Positions 56,229-64,000 of a stretch of 64,000 bases of DNA are shown in pieces. The stretch is from Soehngenia sp. (lineage in GTDB: Bacteria; Bacillota; Clostridia; Tissierellales; Tissierellaceae). Both the position numbers and the translations under genes were made by a program. The stretch spans positions 124,001-188,000 of the forward strand of contig JAGXFX010000019.1 of the NCBI GenBank assembly GCA_024637045.1. Reading direction: 5' to 3'. The notes beneath the pieces are model-generated. The model made no database searches. It saw only the letters and a list, made by a program, of their open reading frames with translations, and had not been told where the DNA came from. Each line of letters starts with the position of its first letter. Position 1 is the stretch's first letter.

Positions 56229-57649
56229 CAGTCACACTCCTCTAGTCCATCCATTGCTGATATCACAGCTTTGGTTATAATGTCCATTTCAGAATCCTCA
56301 ACAGTTCTTATATCAAAATATATTTTATCTTTATATATTCTAGCTATTACAGGTACTGTGTTAGACCTTAATAGTTTTTCAAATTTGGCCGTACTCTTTT
56401 CACCAAGGTCTACTACAACACACTTCGTTGGTAGTTTTTCCATTGGCAAAGAGCCTCCTCCTACCTCGGAATAATCATCCTGAATTGATACATTGACCTG
56501 TTTATGAAAATCTACCTGCTCCAGCATTTTTATCAGTTTATCAGCCTTGCTTTGCAAAACTTCCAAGGGATAAGTCAACATCCTTAAAGTTGGAATATTG
56601 GAAACAACCATATTATCATCCAGATAGTACATAAATGTAGCTTCAAGTGCTGAAATAGTGAATTTATCCACTCTAAATGCCCTTGTTAGCGGATTTTTCT
56701 TCATTTGATCAATATATTCTTTTTTACCAACAATTATCCCAGCCTGTGGACCACCCAATAACTTGTCTCCGCTGAATGTTACCACGTCAACTCCACTATC
56801 CAAACTGTCTCTGACCGTGGGTTCGTAGGTGATGCCATATTTTGATAGATCTATCAGCACACCACTTCCCAGATCCTCTATCAATGGTATGCCATGCATT
56901 TCCGATACTTCCTTAAGTTCTGACGCTTCAACTGCAGATGTGAATCCCATTATCCTGTAATTTGAAGTATGGACCTTCATAATTGCTCCAGTATTTTCAG
57001 TAATTGCAGATACATAATCTCCCTTATGAGTCTTGTTTGTTGTTCCAACCTCAATAAGAGTTGCTCCACTTTGTTCCATAACATCAGGCACTCTGAAAGC
57101 CCCTCCAATTTCAATCAATTCTCCTCTGGATACAATTACTTCTTTACCTTTAGCTATGGTACTTAGAACCAATAGAACAGCTGCTGCGTTATTATTGACG
57201 ACCATCGCTGATTCTGCACCTGTGATTTCAGCAACAACTTCTTCCAGGTGAGAGTAACGGGAACCTCTGGTTCCATTATCCAAGTCATATTCAAGATTTG
57301 AATAACCTGTTGCAACCTCTTTCAAATGATCCAGTATTTCAGGGTTGATAGGAGATCTACCAAGATTTGTATGGATAACTACACCTGTAGCGTTTACAAC
57401 AGGTCTCAACTTATACGAATTCTTCTGCTTCGCATATTTCTCGATATCATTTGGCAGGTTCTTAATCATACCTTCAATGAAATCAGTGCTTTCGCCTTTT
57501 TTTATTGCGCTCCTTATTTCTTCTAGACTATGGCGTATGGATTCAATAATTATCTTCCGTGGCATCTGAGAATCCAAATCCTTAACCAGTTCGTTTTCGA
57601 GAAGCTCATCTACTTTTGGTATCATTTTATATAAATTATTATCGCTCAT
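56228..57649 (-). CDS. selA: L-seryl-tRNA(Sec) selenium transferase SelA
   Basis: 473 residues, full length. This PLP enzyme changes Ser-tRNA-Sec to Sec-tRNA-Sec using selenophosphate. The lysine of the cofactor site is in VVTFSGDKLLGGPQAG and other conserved parts are NATGVVIHTNLGRSP and AAAVLLVLS. It lies 14 bases after selD, which makes its selenium donor. Confidence 0.97.
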   Translation of the reverse strand: MSDNNLYKMIPKVDELLENELVKDLDSQMPRKIIIESIRHSLEEIRSAIKKGESTDFIEGMIKNLPNDIEKYAKQKNSYKLRPVVNATGVVIHTNLGRSPINPEILDHLKEVATGYSNLEYDLDNGTRGSRYSHLEEVVAEITGAESAMVVNNNAAAVLLVLSTIAKGKEVIVSRGELIEIGGAFRVPDVMEQSGATLIEVGTTNKTHKGDYVSAITENTGAIMKVHTSNYRIMGFTSAVEASELKEVSEMHGIPLIEDLGSGVLIDLSKYGITYEPTVRDSLDSGVDVVTFSGDKLLGGPQAGIIVGKKEYIDQMKKNPLTRAFRVDKFTISALEATFMYYLDDNMVVSNIPTLRMLTYPLEVLQSKADKLIKMLEQVDFHKQVNVSIQDDYSEVGGGSLPMEKLPTKCVVVDLGEKSTAKFEKLLRSNTVPVIARIYKDKIYFDIRTVEDSEMDIITKAVISAMDGLEECD

Positions 57650-57663
57650 TCTACACCAACCCT

Positions 57664-58698
57664 TTATTCAACTATCAATTTTTTTTCCTGTTTTGAGAGT
57701 ACCTCGCCAACTATTGCATATTCCACGGGAGATTCTGAGAGCTCTTTAAGAAGGTCTGCTGCATTCTCTTTCCTTACAGAAATCAAGAGACCACCTGAAG
57801 TTTGTGGATCATAGAGTATGTCACGTAGAAACTCTGGTACTGATTCATCAATTTGTACCTTGTCTCCTATAAATCTCTTGTTATTGTATGCGCCTTCCGG
57901 AATCAAGCCCATTTGTGCGTATCCTTTTGCTTCTTTTATATAAGGTACTTCCTTGCTATATATTTTAATCGTTACATCACTGCCTTCGGCCATCTCCAAA
58001 CTATGTCCAAGCAATCCGAAACCTGTAATATCTGTTGCTGCATGAATGTTTTCAGTTTTATCCATTGCAATCTTTCCGTATACATTAAGTGCAGACATTG
58101 AAATGACTGCTTTGTCATACGCGCTTTTATCTGCGAGTTCTCCTTTGATGGCAGTGGTTATTATTCCAATTCCAAGTGGCTTGGTCAACACAAGGACATC
58201 GCCAGGCCTGGCTGTATTGTTGGCCTGAACTTTGTCAGGATGTACAAAACCTGTCACTGATAATCCATACTTGGGCTCATCATCTGATACACTGTGTCCT
58301 CCTACCAGTATGGCTCCTGCTTCCAATACTTTATCATGTCCTCCTCTCATAATCTCCGTAAGAACATCCGGGGATAAACAATCTGGAAAACACACTATAT
58401 TTAAAGCCAATTTAGGCTCACCACCCATTGCATAAACATCACTCAGGGAATTTGCAGCTGCTATTTGACCAAATGTATATGGGTCGTCAACAATTGGAGT
58501 AAAAAAATCAAGTGTCTGAATAATTGCCAATTCATCGTTTATCTTATATACCGCTGCATCGTCTGATGATTCAATTCCCACCAGTAGATTAGCATCGTTC
58601 GCTTTTGGTAAATGACACAGAACCTGTGCCAGGACATCCGGTCCGATTTTTGCCGCTCAGCCGGAGCTTTTTGTAAGCTGTGTCAATCTATCTTCCAT
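57664..58698 (-). CDS. selD: Selenophosphate synthetase SelD, predicted selenoprotein
   Basis: 344 residues read through an in-frame TGA at 58657-58659 (codon 14), giving [20 protein letters not shown]. The Sec sits where E. coli SelD has its catalytic Cys17, followed by the conserved Lys. ATP-binding Gly/Asp motifs ([35 protein letters not shown]) are downstream. ATG at 58698 is seven bases after GGAGG, and the preceding out-of-frame ATG is too close. Without read-through only a start at 58581 would remain, which lacks the active site. The enzyme makes selenophosphate from selenide and ATP. Confidence 0.95.
58632..58659 (-). promoter_or_regulatory. Sec UGA codon and candidate SECIS hairpin in selD
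   Basis: After UGA (58657-58659) come 12 bases and then GGAC-CGGAU-GUCC (58632-58644), a small stem-loop at the distance expected for a bacterial SECIS apical helix. The lower stem is not clear by eye, so the limits are tentative. Confidence 0.6.
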
Positions 58699-58713
58699 TC
58701 CATTTCCTCCTTA

Positions 58714-59316
58714 TTAATTTACAGTTATCAGATCCTTAATCTGTTCATATTTTGAATCGCCAATTCCTGACACATTCATTATATCTTCAGGTTTCTGAAA
58801 TCTGCTGGTATTTCTATATTCCACCACCCTATTTGCAATAACTTCACCAATCCCTGGAAGGCTTTCAAGATCCTTTATGGAACAGGTATTAATATTCAAA
58901 AGCCCCGAACTACTGCTTGATTTTATTATGTCTGCCTCGACTGTCAAAATCTCATCTATGGATGGTATATATATCTTATCCTCATCATTGAGTTTTTTCG
59001 CTAAGTTTATTCTATCCAAATCAGCCTGCTTGGTCAAACCCCCTGCCAAGTCTACAACATCAACTACCCTATCCCCTTGAATTAGTTCATAGATGCCAGG
59101 ATGATACACCTGCCCGCTGACATGAACCATAATCAAAGCCGGTCTTAATTCTTCTTCCTGATCTGATTCTTCCGGACTAGATTTATCCTGAACCATTCCA
59201 ATATCAATTATTTCAGGCTCTCTCTCCTTCAATAAAACTTTGCTCCCAATAATACCTAAGATTAGGACGACTACAATAAGTATAGCTATTTGTTCCTTTT
59301 TTGTAAAGAATTCCAT
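58714..59316 (-). CDS. comEA: ComEA-like DNA-binding protein (SLBB-HhH)
   Basis: 200 residues. One N-terminal membrane anchor (about 8-26), an SLBB domain (about 60-120, VHVSGQVYHPGIYEL and VVDLAGGLT), then two helix-hairpin-helix motifs with LLNINTCSIKDLESLPGIG and VSGIGDSKYEQI. ComEA binds DNA outside the membrane and passes it to ComEC. It lies only 15 bases ahead of selD on the same strand. Two TATAAT-like boxes occur upstream near 59345-59375, but no clear -35 supports either. Confidence 0.93.
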   Translation of the reverse strand: MEFFTKKEQIAILIVVVLILGIIGSKVLLKEREPEIIDIGMVQDKSSPEESDQEEELRPALIMVHVSGQVYHPGIYELIQGDRVVDVVDLAGGLTKQADLDRINLAKKLNDEDKIYIPSIDEILTVEADIIKSSSSSGLLNINTCSIKDLESLPGIGEVIANRVVEYRNTSRFQKPEDIMNVSGIGDSKYEQIKDLITVN

Positions 59317-59403
59317 ATGTCAATTACCCCCATTAAATTGTTTAGTATAATATTATATTCGACTTATTATATAAAATTCCTTCTTTTTTTGTATTTCTTA
59401 TAC

Positions 59404-59432
59404 TTAAATTATTGGACTTTTTCTGGTATAAT
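59404..59432 (+). promoter_or_regulatory. Promoter of dacF-like gene
   Basis: An extended -10 TGGTATAAT (TATAAT at 59427-59432) has a weak TTAAAT -35 (59404-59409) at 17 bases. Confidence 0.6.
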
Positions 59433-59476
59433 TATATAGTCAGCAAGTACTACAAAATTTATGCGAGGTGGTTTGT

Positions 59477-60763
59477 TTGAAAAAAATTATTGTTTTGATT
59501 TGTCTAATTTTGATATTTATTCCAGGAACAGGAGTTTTTGCAGAAACATTAAATATAAACGGAGAAAGTGCAATTCTTATTGATTACGATACAGGAGAAA
59601 TACTCTTTCAGAAGAACGCCCATATGAAGCTTTACCCAGCAAGTACAACCAAAATGCTAACTGCGATCCTGGCGGTGGAAAATTCTTCACTGAACGAGCT
59701 GATCACAGTTGATCAGGAGGTAGTCAGTCTAACAAAGGGAAGTCACATCGCTCTTGAGCCGGGTGAAGTTCTTACTATGGAACAGTTGCTCCATGCTCTG
59801 CTTTTACCTTCTGCAAATGATTCAGCCCTTGCAATAGCAAAGCATGTAGGTGGTACAATTGAAAACTTTGTAGCAATGATGAACCAAAAAGCAAGTGAAC
59901 TGGGAGCCCTCGATTCCAATTTCGTCAATCCAAACGGACTTCACGACGACAGGCATATTTCAACAGCTTACGACTTGGCATTAATCGGCCGCTATGCTAT
60001 GGAAAGCGAAGCAATAAGAAATATCGTACATAAAGTTACATATGAAATACCTCCAACAAACATGAAAACAGAGACAAGATTTTTTAAAGTCACCAACAAG
60101 CTTCTTTTCAGTAATGAGCTTATTGACAAGGATGGGGCTCTAGTACCAGCACGCTACGAGGATGCATCAGGTTTAAAGACCGGATATACACCCCAGGCGA
60201 TGAATTGCCTGGTATCTTACGCTGAAAGAGATGATCAAAGACTTATTGCAGTTGTTTTGAAGGCGGATGGTAATATGGTCTATTCAGACAGCCAAAAGTT
60301 GCTTGACTTTGGTTTCGAAAATTACAACAATATGATTATTGCCAATTCCAATGAGTTTATAGACAACATTTCAATTATTGATGGAGAATCTCCTTATGTT
60401 GCAGGGGTTCTGGACAGGGATATAATATATCCAGTGTCTGAAGTCAATGCAAACATGATTGAACAAAAGGTTGCGATTAATGAAAACCTAAGTGCACCAA
60501 TAGATAAGGGTCAGATTCTTGGTCAAGTTGATTATCTCCTAGATGGGAAGGTGATTGGAGGGGGAAATCTTCTCTCGACAGCTAACGTCAAAGTGGATCC
60601 ACTTACCGTCTTTCCAGGAAAATTAGTTAGCAAGTGGTATTTATTCATTTTCGGAGCTTACTTCCTTATGAGGGTATACATACTTCAGAAAAAGAAGAAA
60701 CGAAGAAGATCCTCTAGGAATAGCAGACAAGCAATGTACAGAATGCCATTTGCACCAAAATAG
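59477..60763 (+). CDS. dacF: D-alanyl-D-alanine carboxypeptidase (DacF type)
   Basis: 428 residues. A signal peptide (1-22) precedes a PBP5-like domain with Ser56-x-x-Lys59 (PASTTKML), SAN in LPSANDSAL and KTGYT, then a beta-rich C-terminal domain and a C-terminal membrane segment with a Lys/Arg-rich end. It trims D-Ala from peptidoglycan side chains. TTG at 59477 is eight bases after GAGG; the GTG at 59468 overlaps that site. It is the only plus-strand gene in the 53-64 kb part besides alaX. Confidence 0.93.
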   Translation: MKKIIVLICLILIFIPGTGVFAETLNINGESAILIDYDTGEILFQKNAHMKLYPASTTKMLTAILAVENSSLNELITVDQEVVSLTKGSHIALEPGEVLTMEQLLHALLLPSANDSALAIAKHVGGTIENFVAMMNQKASELGALDSNFVNPNGLHDDRHISTAYDLALIGRYAMESEAIRNIVHKVTYEIPPTNMKTETRFFKVTNKLLFSNELIDKDGALVPARYEDASGLKTGYTPQAMNCLVSYAERDDQRLIAVVLKADGNMVYSDSQKLLDFGFENYNNMIIANSNEFIDNISIIDGESPYVAGVLDRDIIYPVSEVNANMIEQKVAINENLSAPIDKGQILGQVDYLLDGKVIGGGNLLSTANVKVDPLTVFPGKLVSKWYLFIFGAYFLMRVYILQKKKKRRRSSRNSRQAMYRMPFAPK

Positions 60764-60773
60764 CATCAAAACG

Positions 60774-60806
60774 GAAAAAATGCCAGGACAGTTTTTGTCC
60801 TGGCAT
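60774..60806. terminator. Bidirectional terminator between dacF and ridA
   Basis: TGCCAGGAC and GTCCTGGCA arms surround a T-rich loop; an A run lies on the left, which serves ridA in the minus direction. Confidence 0.8.
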
Positions 60807-60815
60807 CGCTATTTA

Positions 60816-61199
60816 TTATTTGGCTATTGCAACAGCCTCTATTTCTATAACTCCATCCTTCGGAAGTCTTGAAACTTCAACCAAACTTCTCGCAGGCTTG
60901 TGCTCTGTAAAATACTCTGCATAAACTTCGTTTATTGCTCCAAAGTTATTCATGTCCTTTACAAATACCGTTACCTTTACGACAGTCTCCAAAGAAGCTC
61001 CACCTTCTTCAAGTACTGCCTTCACATTATTCAATGCAAGTCTTGTCGCAGCCTGAATATCGTCTTGTACCAATTGCCCTGTTGCAGGGTCAATTGGCAG
61101 CTGACCTGATGTGTAGACAAAATCTCCGGCCTTTATTCCCTGTGAATAAGGACCTACTGCTGCTGGTGCTTTTTCTGTCGCTATTATCTTTATGTTCAT
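60816..61199 (-). CDS. ridA: RidA family enamine/imine deaminase
   Basis: 127 residues. The YjgF/RidA signature is [22 protein letters not shown] with the conserved Arg; [23 protein letters not shown] is at the N-terminus. It detoxifies 2-aminoacrylate and other reactive enamines. It overlaps the rsfS stop codon as TAATG. Confidence 0.96.
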   Translation of the reverse strand: MNIKIIATEKAPAAVGPYSQGIKAGDFVYTSGQLPIDPATGQLVQDDIQAATRLALNNVKAVLEEGGASLETVVKVTVFVKDMNNFGAINEVYAEYFTEHKPARSLVEVSRLPKDGVIEIEAVAIAK

Positions 61200-61552
61200 T
61201 ACTTTTCCTCCTTTGACATTTTCTCATATTCTGCCCACAATCTCTCGAGATTGTAATACTCTCTTTCTTCTCTGTGGAACAAATGTACTATAACATCTTC
61301 ATAATCCAATATAATCCATCTGGCACTTCCGTAACCTTCCTTGCTGGTAAGTGTCATGAATCCTGCTTCTTCCATTTTATCTTCAACCTCGTCAGCAATT
61401 GAAGAGACTTGATTTGATGAATTTCCGCTTGCTATAACAAAATAGTCAGCTATTGTTGTCATCTTACCAACTTCCAAAGCTTCAATGTCATAACCTTTTT
61501 TGTCATCAATAGCATTCTTGATTATTTCCAGTTTCTTTTGAATTTCTGTCAT
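61199..61552 (-). CDS. rsfS: Ribosomal silencing factor RsfS
   Basis: 117 residues. The core motif [25 protein letters not shown] and [20 protein letters not shown]... are typical. RsfS binds uL14 on the large subunit and stops subunit joining in slow growth. It follows the LCP gene and precedes ridA. Confidence 0.96.
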   Translation of the reverse strand: MTEIQKKLEIIKNAIDDKKGYDIEALEVGKMTTIADYFVIASGNSSNQVSSIADEVEDKMEEAGFMTLTSKEGYGSARWIILDYEDVIVHLFHREEREYYNLERLWAEYEKMSKEEK

Positions 61553-61577
61553 TATTGAATAAACCTCCTTTACTTAG

Positions 61578-62441
61578 TTATTTAATATCTAACTCTCTTA
61601 ACATTATATCAGTTTCTTCCTGATTATGAACAAAGTAAGATAATCCTTCCATCATTTTAGAACTGCCCGGTAAGGTTGAACTGTTTATATTATCCAAGTC
61701 GAATCTTACACTCTGCGATCCATAAAACATCATAGTGCTAATCGGTATATTTGTATCCATGTTATCATTATAAATACTTGCCATTCCTGGAATTCTTAAA
61801 ATATTAACTGGTCTTATGCTTTGCTTTATAAGGTTTTTCATGAATTCCTGTTGTGCTTTTACTCTACCTAAATCGGCATCCTTATACCCTTTTCTGAATC
61901 TAAGATACTGAAGCGCCTTGTCTCCATCCAGAGTCTGTTCTCCTTCTTTTAAGTCAATATAAAGAGGTGGATCTGCAACCGGATCTGAGTATTTCATATC
62001 CATTGGAACATATAAATCTACTCCACCAATAAGGTCAACATAATTTCTTACAAGCCCATAGTCTGCCAGTACATACTGGTCAATTTCTATGCCAAGTAGG
62101 TTTTTTACTGTCTTCAAAGTCAATTCCGGTCCTCCATATGCAAAGGAATGATTTATTTTTTCCGGATTATTCCTTCCTTCAATTGGTGTTCTGGTATCCC
62201 TTGGAATAGATATGATACTGATCTCTCCTGAAGAAGGGTTCATATCTACAAGCATAATAGTATCAGACCTGACACTTGATACTTCACTATAATCCTTTGA
62301 ATCTATCCCTATCAATAAAAATCTAATGTGGCTCTCCTGAGAATCCATAAAGCTACCCGCCAGAAATAGCAAAGAAATAAATATCAGAAAGGATATTAAA
62401 AACACTCTAAAAAAAACTCTATTATTCTTTCGTTTTTTCAT
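61578..62441 (-). CDS. LytR-CpsA-Psr (LCP) family protein
   Basis: 287 residues. A short basic N-terminus and one membrane segment (about 10-30) are followed by the LCP domain: RSDTIMLVDMNP, ISIPRDTRTPI, KINHSFAYGGP and LQYLRFRKGYKDADLGRV. LCP enzymes attach anionic polymers to peptidoglycan. In B. subtilis this slot between yqeK and rsfS is empty, but in Clostridia an LCP gene here is frequent by my recollection. Confidence 0.93.
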   Translation of the reverse strand: MKKRKNNRVFFRVFLISFLIFISLLFLAGSFMDSQESHIRFLLIGIDSKDYSEVSSVRSDTIMLVDMNPSSGEISIISIPRDTRTPIEGRNNPEKINHSFAYGGPELTLKTVKNLLGIEIDQYVLADYGLVRNYVDLIGGVDLYVPMDMKYSDPVADPPLYIDLKEGEQTLDGDKALQYLRFRKGYKDADLGRVKAQQEFMKNLIKQSIRPVNILRIPGMASIYNDNMDTNIPISTMMFYGSQSVRFDLDNINSSTLPGSSKMMEGLSYFVHNQEETDIMLRELDIK

Positions 62442-62444
62442 TTT

Positions 62445-63011
62445 TTACTCTCCAATACCTTTTTTTAGCAAATAGTTTCTTGCATGGATTGTATTTGCGT
62501 GGATAATGCTTCTTTTATTGATGAGGTATGAAATTATACTGTCAAGTGCCATAAGTATGGCCTCATCAAGATTCTCCAGCGATCTTTTTCTTATGACCTC
62601 AATACCCTCAAAATCCCTTGCTGGTTCAATAAAATCAGCTAGAAATACTATCTTTTCAACTGTTGTCATGTTCTCTCTGCCAGTTGTATGATATGTAATA
62701 GCATTTAGAATCTCCTGATCACCAATATTGAAATAGTCTCGAACCATTCTTGCACCAAGTGGACCATGAATTAGTTCCGAACTGGTTATTGTTACATCAT
62801 CAAGCTCTAGATTGTAATCTTTTACTAGCTTCACTGATTCTTCAAGTGTGATATTCTTTGCAAAATCATGCAAAAGAGCAGCTATCTTAACCTTTTCTTC
62901 AGGTGCCTTATGTTTTTTTGCGAGGATTAAGGATTCCTCAACCACGCTTAGCGTGTGACCCAATCTTTTTTCTCCAATTCTGTCTCTTAAAACTTCAATT
63001 ATTCTGTCCAT
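62445..63011 (-). CDS. yqeK: YqeK-type HD nucleotide hydrolase
   Basis: 188 residues. HD-domain ligands are His in GHTLSVVEESLILA, LLHDFAKN and HGPLGARMV. YqeK enzymes split diadenosine tetraphosphate symmetrically into two ADP. ATG at 63011 lies six bases after AAGGGG, within the last bases of nadD; the gap to the nadD stop is one base. Confidence 0.93.
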   Translation of the reverse strand: MDRIIEVLRDRIGEKRLGHTLSVVEESLILAKKHKAPEEKVKIAALLHDFAKNITLEESVKLVKDYNLELDDVTITSSELIHGPLGARMVRDYFNIGDQEILNAITYHTTGRENMTTVEKIVFLADFIEPARDFEGIEVIRKRSLENLDEAILMALDSIISYLINKRSIIHANTIHARNYLLKKGIGE

Positions 63012-63012
63012 T

Positions 63013-63618
63013 CTATTCCCCTTTGTATAAAGATTCCCTATCAATCTCTTCAATAAGACTGTCTGGAATCATGTATTTAACCGATAGACCCTTATTGATT
63101 CTATCTCTAATATTTGTTGATGAAATCTCAACCTCAGGGCCATTGCTTCTATGAATCCTTAATCCATACTTTTCCCTCAGAGAATGAAGTTCTTCTTCAA
63201 CATCCTTCTTGGAATGCGTTCCTCTCCCATACATTATAAATTCAATTTCATTGGCAATTTTATGAAATTCCTTCCAGGTTTCCAACTCAAACAGAGTATC
63301 TGTACCTATTATAAAGTGTAGTTTCTCATATGGATATTCTACATGCATCTGTCTTATTGTGTCAATTGTGAAGGAAAACCCCTCCCTATTGAATTCAATA
63401 AAACTCAATTCAAAGTATGAATTACTATTAATGGCCAACTGGACAAGCTTCATTCTATGACTTGCTTCCAATACCTCTCCTCCAGTTTTATGTGGCGGAT
63501 TTCCTGATGGTATGTAGATGACCTTATCAAGTTTCCATTCTTCACGAATATACTCTCCTATTAAGAGATGACCCATATGTATTGGATTAAATGTTCCACC
63601 CATAAGTCCTATAGCCAT
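63013..63618 (-). CDS. nadD: Nicotinate-nucleotide adenylyltransferase
   Basis: 201 residues. The nucleotidyltransferase motifs are GLMGGTFNPIHMGHL at the N-terminus and EISSTNIRDRI near the end (ISSTxIR). It forms deamido-NAD from nicotinate mononucleotide, the substrate of NadE. ATG at 63618 is six bases after AAGGAGG. Confidence 0.96.
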   Translation of the reverse strand: MAIGLMGGTFNPIHMGHLLIGEYIREEWKLDKVIYIPSGNPPHKTGGEVLEASHRMKLVQLAINSNSYFELSFIEFNREGFSFTIDTIRQMHVEYPYEKLHFIIGTDTLFELETWKEFHKIANEIEFIMYGRGTHSKKDVEEELHSLREKYGLRIHRSNGPEVEISSTNIRDRINKGLSVKYMIPDSLIEEIDRESLYKGE

Positions 63619-63646
63619 TATATCCCTCCTTCTCAAAGATGAGACA

Positions 63647-63670
63647 GGACTTCAGATAACTCTGAAGCCC
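63647..63670 (-). repeat. Hairpin between yhbY and nadD
   Basis: GGGCTTCAGA-GTTA-TCTGAAGTCC is a ten-pair stem just after the yhbY stop with no strong T run; a weak terminator or processing site. Confidence 0.5.
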
Positions 63671-63677
63671 TTTCTCC

Positions 63678-63968
63678 CTAGGGAAGCACGATTGTCTTTT
63701 TATCCTTAGACTCTCTATAAATTACAAATCTTCTACCAATACTTTGGACGAATTCTGCATTTAACTTCTCAACCAATTCTAATGCTACATCAGTAGGATC
63801 AAGATCACTGTTTTTTAATACGCTGACCTTCACGATTTCTCGTGCGTTGAGTGCATCATCAACCTGCTTGATAAAATTCTCTGTCAAACCATTTTTTCCC
63901 AATTGGAAAATAGGATCCAGATTATGTGCTTTGCTTTTCAAATAACTTCTTTGCTTTCCTGTTAACAC
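63678..63968 (-). CDS. yhbY: YhbY family RNA-binding CRM-domain protein
   Basis: 96 residues. LTGKQRSYLKSKAHNLDPIFQLGKNGLT with the C-terminal GRRFVIYRESK is the CRM domain. YhbY binds pre-50S particles. GTG at 63968 is preferred since homologues begin at that point and AGAGG is ten bases upstream; a TTG at 63992 precedes the ribosome-binding site. The bases to the window end hold nothing else. Confidence 0.93.
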   Translation of the reverse strand: MLTGKQRSYLKSKAHNLDPIFQLGKNGLTENFIKQVDDALNAREIVKVSVLKNSDLDPTDVALELVEKLNAEFVQSIGRRFVIYRESKDKKTIVLP

Positions 63969-64000
63969 TTTTTCACTTCCTCTTTTATTCAAAAAATTCA

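Noticed and set aside
57664-58581. Shorter SelD starting at 58581
   Set aside because: It would lack the catalytic residue and N-terminal glycine-rich part, and there is no ribosome-binding site there; reading through UGA gives the normal length.
1-64000. CRISPR arrays, prophage, transposases, integrases, toxin-antitoxin or defence islands
   Set aside because: No regularly spaced repeats or recognisable genes of these classes were found; gene order is that of a conserved core region.

Overview
The window is an AT-rich chromosomal segment from an anaerobic low-GC Gram-positive bacterium of the class Clostridia. The evidence is Shine-Dalgarno sites before almost every gene, frequent TTG and GTG starts, a T-box leader on glyQS, a CIRCE element, a tetrahydrofolate riboswitch, HrcA/CcpN/RsfS/YqeK-type genes and a complete selenocysteine system. 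Lineages such as Tissierellales or Peptostreptococcales fit, but a finer placement cannot be made from sequence alone. Nearly everything is on the minus strand. Only a class A penicillin-binding protein, rpsT, an AlaX-type editing protein and a D,D-carboxypeptidase are on the plus strand. I see no insertion sequence, prophage or CRISPR array.

Layout. Positions 1-7850 hold the start of a YfmF-like M16 protein, deoC-pduL, folT behind its riboswitch, a DUF1461 membrane protein, yebC, nadE, a CoA-binding protein, a YigZ-family protein and hflX. Positions 8014-13540 hold the penicillin-binding protein, folD, an NlpC/P60 hydrolase and the RNase P RNA. From about 13590 to the right end the order closely follows the classic Bacillus yqe-yqf supercluster, read backwards: zinc-ribbon protein, nif3, trmK, rpoD, dnaG, dgt, PPDK regulatory protein, ccpN, glyS, glyQ, recO, era, cdd, DUF3048 lipoprotein, dgkA-PAP2 fusion, ybeY, pgpH, phoH, small membrane protein, floA, nfeD, yqeY, rpsU, HIT protein, mtaB, rsmE, prmA, dnaJ, dnaK, grpE, hrcA, hemW, lepA, lepB, rpsT, holA, comEC, then the inserted selenium block, comEA, dacF, ridA, rsfS, LCP protein, yqeK, nadD and yhbY. 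Two slots that carry sporulation genes in spore formers (gpr/spoIIP next to lepA, and yqfC/yqfD before phoH) hold other genes here.

How the genes work together. Most are core informational functions: translation (glyQS, lepA, rpsT, rpsU, prmA, rsmE, mtaB, ybeY, era, rsfS, yhbY), replication (dnaG, holA, recO) and transcription (rpoD). The heat-shock operon hrcA-grpE-dnaK-dnaJ has its own CIRCE promoter. The most distinctive part is 53470-58698, where selD, selA, selB and the tRNA-Sec gene selC lie together. selD itself has an in-frame UGA at codon 14, so selenophosphate synthetase is predicted to be a selenoprotein made by the machinery it feeds. An OmpR-type response regulator with its phosphoacceptor Asp replaced by Glu sits between selB and selC. 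The ccpN homologue has no usual start codon; its best start is AUC.
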